The notes below the pieces were generated by a model. It saw only the letters and a list, made by a program, of their open reading frames with translations, was not told the DNA's origin and did not search any database. DNA of 64,000 bases, from positions 1-64,000 of the forward strand of contig CAJQUW010008927.1 in NCBI GenBank assembly GCA_907163375.1, in the 5' to 3' direction. This DNA comes from Prostheceraeus crozeri (lineage: Eukaryota; Platyhelminthes; Polycladida; Euryleptidae). The translations under genes were made by a program, and so were the position numbers. Positions 59,765 through 64,000 of the stretch are shown here, piece by piece (position 1 is the stretch's first letter; each line of letters begins with the position of its first letter).

Positions 59765-62700
59765 ATGGTAAGTTGAAAATTTCTTCACTCATCTCCCTCA
59801 AACGTGTGACTAATAGCATCTTCCTCAATTTCAGGCATCAACTTCATCACCAACGCCCTCCCTTCTCGAGGAAAGTTTAGAGTTGTTGAGTGAAGGTAGG
59901 TTGTAACAATACACTGAGACTTAAACAGAGATGATAGAATGATTTCTCTTTCAGGTGATGTGAGTTCCAGCTCAGGACTCTCGCGACAAGGCAACGAGTG
60001 GGAATGTGCCGACTGCGGACATATTTTTACAAGGAAGCACAGTCTCCTTCGACACATCAAACAACGTGTGTGTCAACGCAAAGCGGCATTAATCTCCGGA
60101 GGTGAAGTTGATTCTGACGATGACATCTCCTTTCCTTGCGATTTGTGCCCTCTTTCTTTTGATAGTCACTTTCAGCGATCTTCGCACAGACTTCAACACA
60201 CGCATGCAAATGATCACTACACCAACGGTACCTCTACCATCTTCCTCATTAATGTTTCACATAATAATTTAGTACGCGACTACTGCATGGAGTCCAATAC
60301 TCAAATAGTAGATTTTCCTGAGTGGCTCCTTCAAAATTCTAACATTATCGAAGCGCTCTTCAACAATTTAGACAATTTTAGAATGAAGGCGCTCATCTAC
60401 CTTAAACTAAAATTCTGCGAGTCTTGGCTAAATTTTCACATTCAATGTTTAAAATCAAATGTAGATAAATTCAATCAACGCGACAGCGCTCTCATTTTTG
60501 ATGGTGTGGACTCAGCCATATTCAAAATTTCCCTATTAGAAACTCATGCAGCTCGAGGCACATTTAAACTACCAAAAACGTTGTATAATAAGAAAGCTGT
60601 CATCAATGTCGATTGTAAATCACAGTGTTTCAAATATGCAGTCCTATCCATCCTTCACTATAATGATATCAACGCGCATCGAGATCACACCTATAGCTAT
60701 AGACAGTGGGAGGATGAACTAGACTTTGAAGGTTGTGATAGTAACAACATGAAAATCAAAGATGTAGAAACGTTGGAAAAACATAATAAGATTAAAATTG
60801 TCGTTCACGTGTGGGAGAAGGGGTTGAAGGGTGCCCGCTATAATTCACGTTCAACTTGTTATGAACGTGTAGTCAACCTCTTATTAGTAAAACAAGATGA
60901 TAGTGAGGAATGGCACTACTGTGGTATTCCCAAAATCTCTCGCTTGTACACTCACTTGGGGCACTCTAAAAGAGGTGAACATTTTGTATGCGACCGCTGC
61001 ATCCGCTCCTTTTGGAGTAAAGATAAATTTGAAACTCACTATGAATGGTGCAAGCGAGGTAAATTACAAATGGAACGCATGCCCAAAGATAAAATATTTT
61101 CACATAGGGATAATGGTGACGAATTAAGTCCCCTGCGTGTCATTTACGCAGACATAGAATGCTACATTGATGATATCATCCACAAGCCAGCAGCCATATC
61201 CTGCTATGAAGTATGGCATGACCACTTTAGAAATAGGCAAAACAAAATGCATACTTGGCAAGGTGAAGATTGTATTTCAAAATTTCTAGAATTTCTCGAT
61301 AAAGCTGCTAAATTTCAACAATCATATGATTCCCAATTGCAGCGTAAGTCACTACATATGTCAGATGAAGACAAACAGAAATTCGAAAGTTGCACATCCT
61401 GTCCTAAATGTCATAAAACGTTTGATGACGATAAAATCAAGAAAGTGCGTGATCATGATCACATCACTGGTAAATTTAGAAACGCACTCTGCTCCAAGTG
61501 TAACTTTTCACATAGGTTGAGACGTCGCGTACTACCCGTCATTTTTCATAACTTTAAGGGTTATGACAGTCATATGATAATAAAAGGAGGGTTGAGCCAG
61601 ATGAAATCGTGGCAGTTTAATGTTATAGCACAAACGAGAGAAAAATTCATGGCAATGACAGCAAAAGTACCAGTTGATAAAACTAAAGAAAATAAGACAA
61701 TCTTCTTCGAAATAAAATTTTTAGATTCACTTCAATTCATGTCAGCGTCACTAGCTTCTCTCGTTCGAAATCTCAAGTTTCTTCCCCATAGTCAAACTTT
61801 GAAGAAACACTATCCAAATTTAACAGATGACATGATCACTCGCAAAGGAGTCTTTCCCTATGCGTATTTTAGCTCAATGTCTAAACTATATGAAACAACC
61901 CTTCCTTCCATTGACAAATTCCAAAACGATTTGACGGGTGAAGATTGTCCAGTAGAAGAATTTGAACATGCTCAAGAGGCATGGTTAAAATTTGATTGTA
62001 AAACGTTTGGCGATTATATGATCGCTTACTTAGAATTAGATGTCATTTTGCTGGCTGATGTCTTTCAGGAATTTCGACGAGTGGCATTAGAAGAAGACAA
62101 ATTAGATCCTGTCCACTTTGTCAGTCTACCAGCCATGTCCTTTAAATCAGCCTTTAAAATGACTGGTGAGACCATTCATCTCTTACAAGACCCCGAGATG
62201 TATAATATATTTGAGCGCGGAATACGCGGTGGTCTCACATTTGTAAATAAACATCATATAAAATCTAAAACAGTAGGTGATGATCATATCCACCTAAAGT
62301 ACCATGACCAAAATAATTTATATGGCTGTTCACTGTCTAAACCGCTACCTCATTCCGAGTTTAGTTGGTTAAATCAAGATGAGCTTGAGTATTACTCCAA
62401 CCCTTCAAACATACTGAAGATTCCAGATGAAGGTGATTGGGGATATTATTTTGAAGTGGATTTGATTTATCCAAATAGCATTAAAAATAAAACTGCTGAT
62501 TTCCCACTCGCACCTGAATCTGGTGAAGTGACTGAAGATATGTTTTCACCATTCATGTCACAATTTCATAATAACTTAACAGAGTGTGGACAGCCAAGGT
62601 ACAAACCATGCCGCAAACTTTTACTCACCCAATATGATAAGAAAAATTATCTCGTACACTTCTGCATACTAAAATTCTATTTAGAAATGGGCATGCTTCT

Positions 62701-63655
62701 AAAGTCAGTTCACCGCATCATCAAAATTAGACAGAAAGCCTTCCTCAAACCATATATTGATAGTAACAGCCAGAAACGTGCACTAGCCCAAAATAATTTT
62801 GAAAAAGATTTTTATAAGTATAAGAATAATAGTCTATTTGGTAGGACGATGGAGGATGTTAGAAAACGCATGAACTACAAACTAGTCATTGATGATAAAA
62901 AATATCACAAATTGACCTCATCACCTCTTTCCATTGATAGAGACATTATCGATGAGGACCTTGTAGGTGTTAAAATGATAAAATCTGAAGTTGAGTTGTG
63001 CAAGCCCATCTATATTGGCCAAGCTGTACTAGATTACTCTAAGCTTGAAATGTACCAACTCTTTTATAAAATACTAAAACCATGTCCTCTCGTAAAAGAG
63101 GTTCGTTTGTTGGGTGGTGATACAGATAGTTTCTTCTTAGGTATTACCACTCAAAAAGATTTAAATTTTAATGAAGTAGCTAAGTCATTAGAAAAATATT
63201 TCGACACATCTAACTACAATCCCACTCATCCACTCTATTCCATACAGAATAAAGCCAAACTTGGTTGTTTTAAGGATGAAACAGCAGGAAAGGAAATAGA
63301 TGAAATGATTCTCCTCCGTCCTAAAATGTATTGCATGAAATTAAAAGAATGTGCAGATAGTATTAAGCGTGCTAAAGGTATATCAAAATCCATTGTTCAC
63401 AAAATGAAACATCGGTCCTATAAGAAGGCCTATAAAAATAAAACTATAACGTTTGTCAATATGACAATCTTAAAATCTCAAGTTCATACTGTGCAAACGC
63501 AGACGTTCAAGAAACGAGCGCTTTCAGCATGGGAGGATAAGAGGTGTTGGATAGGACATAACACATCTTTTCCACATGGACATCCTGACACAAACATACC
63601 TCCACCCAAAAGAATAAAACTCACGCTACCACATTCAGGAGATGTATTGACATAA
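59765..63655 (+). CDS. protein-primed DNA polymerase B, spliced (three exons)
   Basis: The polymerase replicates the element from its ends. ATG 59765-59767 sits at a donor (ATG/GTAAGT). Intron 1 is 59768-59834, exon 2 59835-59895, intron 2 59896-59954, and exon 3 59955-63655. Phases agree, and the N-terminus is MASTSSP. Numbering from 59939: C2H2 fingers at ~21-43 and ~70-95 and a third at ~350-371; exonuclease motifs ADIEC (~403), FHNFKGYDSH (~535) and YLELDVILLADVF (~696). An endonuclease VII-like DHDHITG..CSKCN lies at ~504-522. Palm motifs are DQNNLYG (~790), NNSLFGRT (~962) and GGDTDSFF (~1059), followed by RPKMY (~1126). It is intact over 1,230 residues, typical of Polinton/adintovirus pPolB, and AATAAA follows. 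Confidence 0.95.
59768..59834 (+). other. PolB intron 1, 67 nt
   Basis: GTAAGT donor directly after the ATG, CAATTTCAG acceptor. Same length (67 nt) and position as the intron of the 243-aa gene in element L. Confidence 0.7.
59896..59954 (+). other. PolB intron 2, 59 nt
   Basis: GAAG/GTAGGT donor, TCTCTTTCAG acceptor. Splicing keeps the frame into GDVSSSS of the large exon. Confidence 0.65.
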
Positions 63656-63799
63656 TCAACTTTAACTCAGTATTTTGATGTTGCTTTTTGTAGATATACA
63701 TGGTTGTTTTATGTATCGCATGAGATCGTTTCTTCCTTGTGAATATATGCCTACAGTCAGCCCATTCCCTCTATATCTGTAAAAAGACTTTTTCATACA

Positions 63800-63822
63800 C
63801 ATATTTTTATTTCAATAAACAT
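63800..63822. terminator. overlapping bidirectional polyadenylation signals
   Basis: TTTTATTTCAATAAA contains AATAAA for PolB on the plus strand and AAATAAAA for the capsid gene on the minus strand. Confidence 0.65.
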
Positions 63823-63834
63823 ATCACAATGACC

Positions 63835-64000
63835 TCACTTTGTTTTCCGAAACACTAAAGTTACGAGGGATTTAGTATCTTTCACATGGATGCACTCTTG
63901 TAAACCATTGGTAATTTTGATAGCAATAGAGGGTATAGTTTGTTTGACGACGGGATGATAGAAAATAGATTCAAACATCTTCTCGACTATTCCATATGAA
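63835..64000 (-). CDS. capsid protein C-terminus (penton-like), partial
   Basis: A minus-strand frame open from the window edge to TGA at 63837-63835 (54 codons). It includes FYHPVVKQTIPSIAIKI, then TNG and VKDTKSLVTLVFRKTK. A basic ending after LVTL-x-FR is how Polinton penton-like proteins usually finish, so this is probably the minor capsid gene of element R. Most of it lies outside the window. Confidence 0.5.
   Translation of the reverse strand, partial: SYGIVEKMFESIFYHPVVKQTIPSIAIKITNGLQECIHVKDTKSLVTLVFRKTK

Larger units (their letters stand above)
33091..64000. mobile_element. Polinton/adintovirus-like element R, right end beyond the window
   Basis: The left terminus AGTAGTAAGTAAAACTCC lies at 33091. 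The terminal sequence runs to 33180, is interrupted by the palindromic element and its target duplication, and resumes at 56461. Then follow G-tract repeats, an early leader promoter (57473), a repeat (58.3-59.09 kb), the 151-aa gene, PolB and the C-terminus of a capsid gene. It shares termini, repeats and promoter design with element L. Confidence 0.75.

Noticed and set aside
1..64000. tRNA or rRNA genes
   Set aside because: None recognised by eye; a covariance-model scan would be needed to exclude degenerate ones.

Overview
The window is animal genomic DNA packed with large virus-like transposons of the Polinton/Maverick (adintovirus-like) class. It looks eukaryotic because genes carry their own TATA boxes, AATAAA signals and canonical GT-AG introns, and because the host stretch holds a Ty3/gypsy retrotransposon, a Penelope-like fragment and hairpin repeats. 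The recurring TAGGCCTA-type strings of the host stretch would fit a marine deuterostome such as an echinoderm or hemichordate, but that is only a weak impression.

Layout. (1) 1-3458: end of an AT-rich Polinton (element A) with a penton-like protein, a packaging ATPase (both frameshifted) and a membrane protein. (2) 3459-15945: element L. It holds a decayed copy of an early region (3.5-6.9 kb), a G-tract repeat block, a compact minus-strand structural/replication cluster (major capsid, basic core protein, chromodomain integrase, Cys-rich protein, ATPase, RING proteins, exonuclease-like protein, a spliced gene), and a second G-tract block that ends in an AGTAGTAAG-type terminus. (3) 15946-33090: about 17 kb of host sequence with a 4.1-kb Ty3/gypsy element (identical LTRs, 5-bp TSD), a Penelope-like RT/GIY-YIG fragment and a 6.3-kb interval bounded by CCCGGTGA/TCACCGGG ends. 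(4) 33091 to beyond 64000: element R, of the same family as L, carrying a 151-aa gene, a spliced protein-primed DNA polymerase B and the end of a capsid (penton-like) gene. (5) 33187-56454: a 23.3-kb near-perfect palindrome nested in the terminal repeat of R and bounded by a 6-bp target duplication, GCGGTC.

The palindrome is the main discovery candidate. Each 11.6-kb arm runs: terminus, G-tract repeats, early region (coiled-coil protein, 88-aa and 84-aa proteins, repeated 144-bp upstream modules), four TATA-driven unknown genes (two are paralogues with an internal duplication), two tiny Arg-rich peptides, and an AATAAA-rich minisatellite. The arms meet at an asymmetric hairpin-like apex. It encodes no polymerase, integrase, ATPase or major capsid protein. 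However, it has the same termini and upstream modules as L and R and a 6-bp target duplication, so it was probably integrated by enzymes supplied in trans. I interpret it as a Polinton satellite or an inverted-duplication defective genome that became mobile.

Links between the parts: PolB in R and the 243-aa gene in L share two CCAAT boxes, a TATA box, an ATG placed exactly at an intron donor, and an N-terminus starting MAST. The Arg-rich peptides of the palindrome, the core protein of L and the N-terminus of the ATPase ORF in L all carry a Q(R/K)GG motif followed by an amphipathic stretch. The structural cluster of L lies between direct repeats, so it could have been gained or lost as a cassette.
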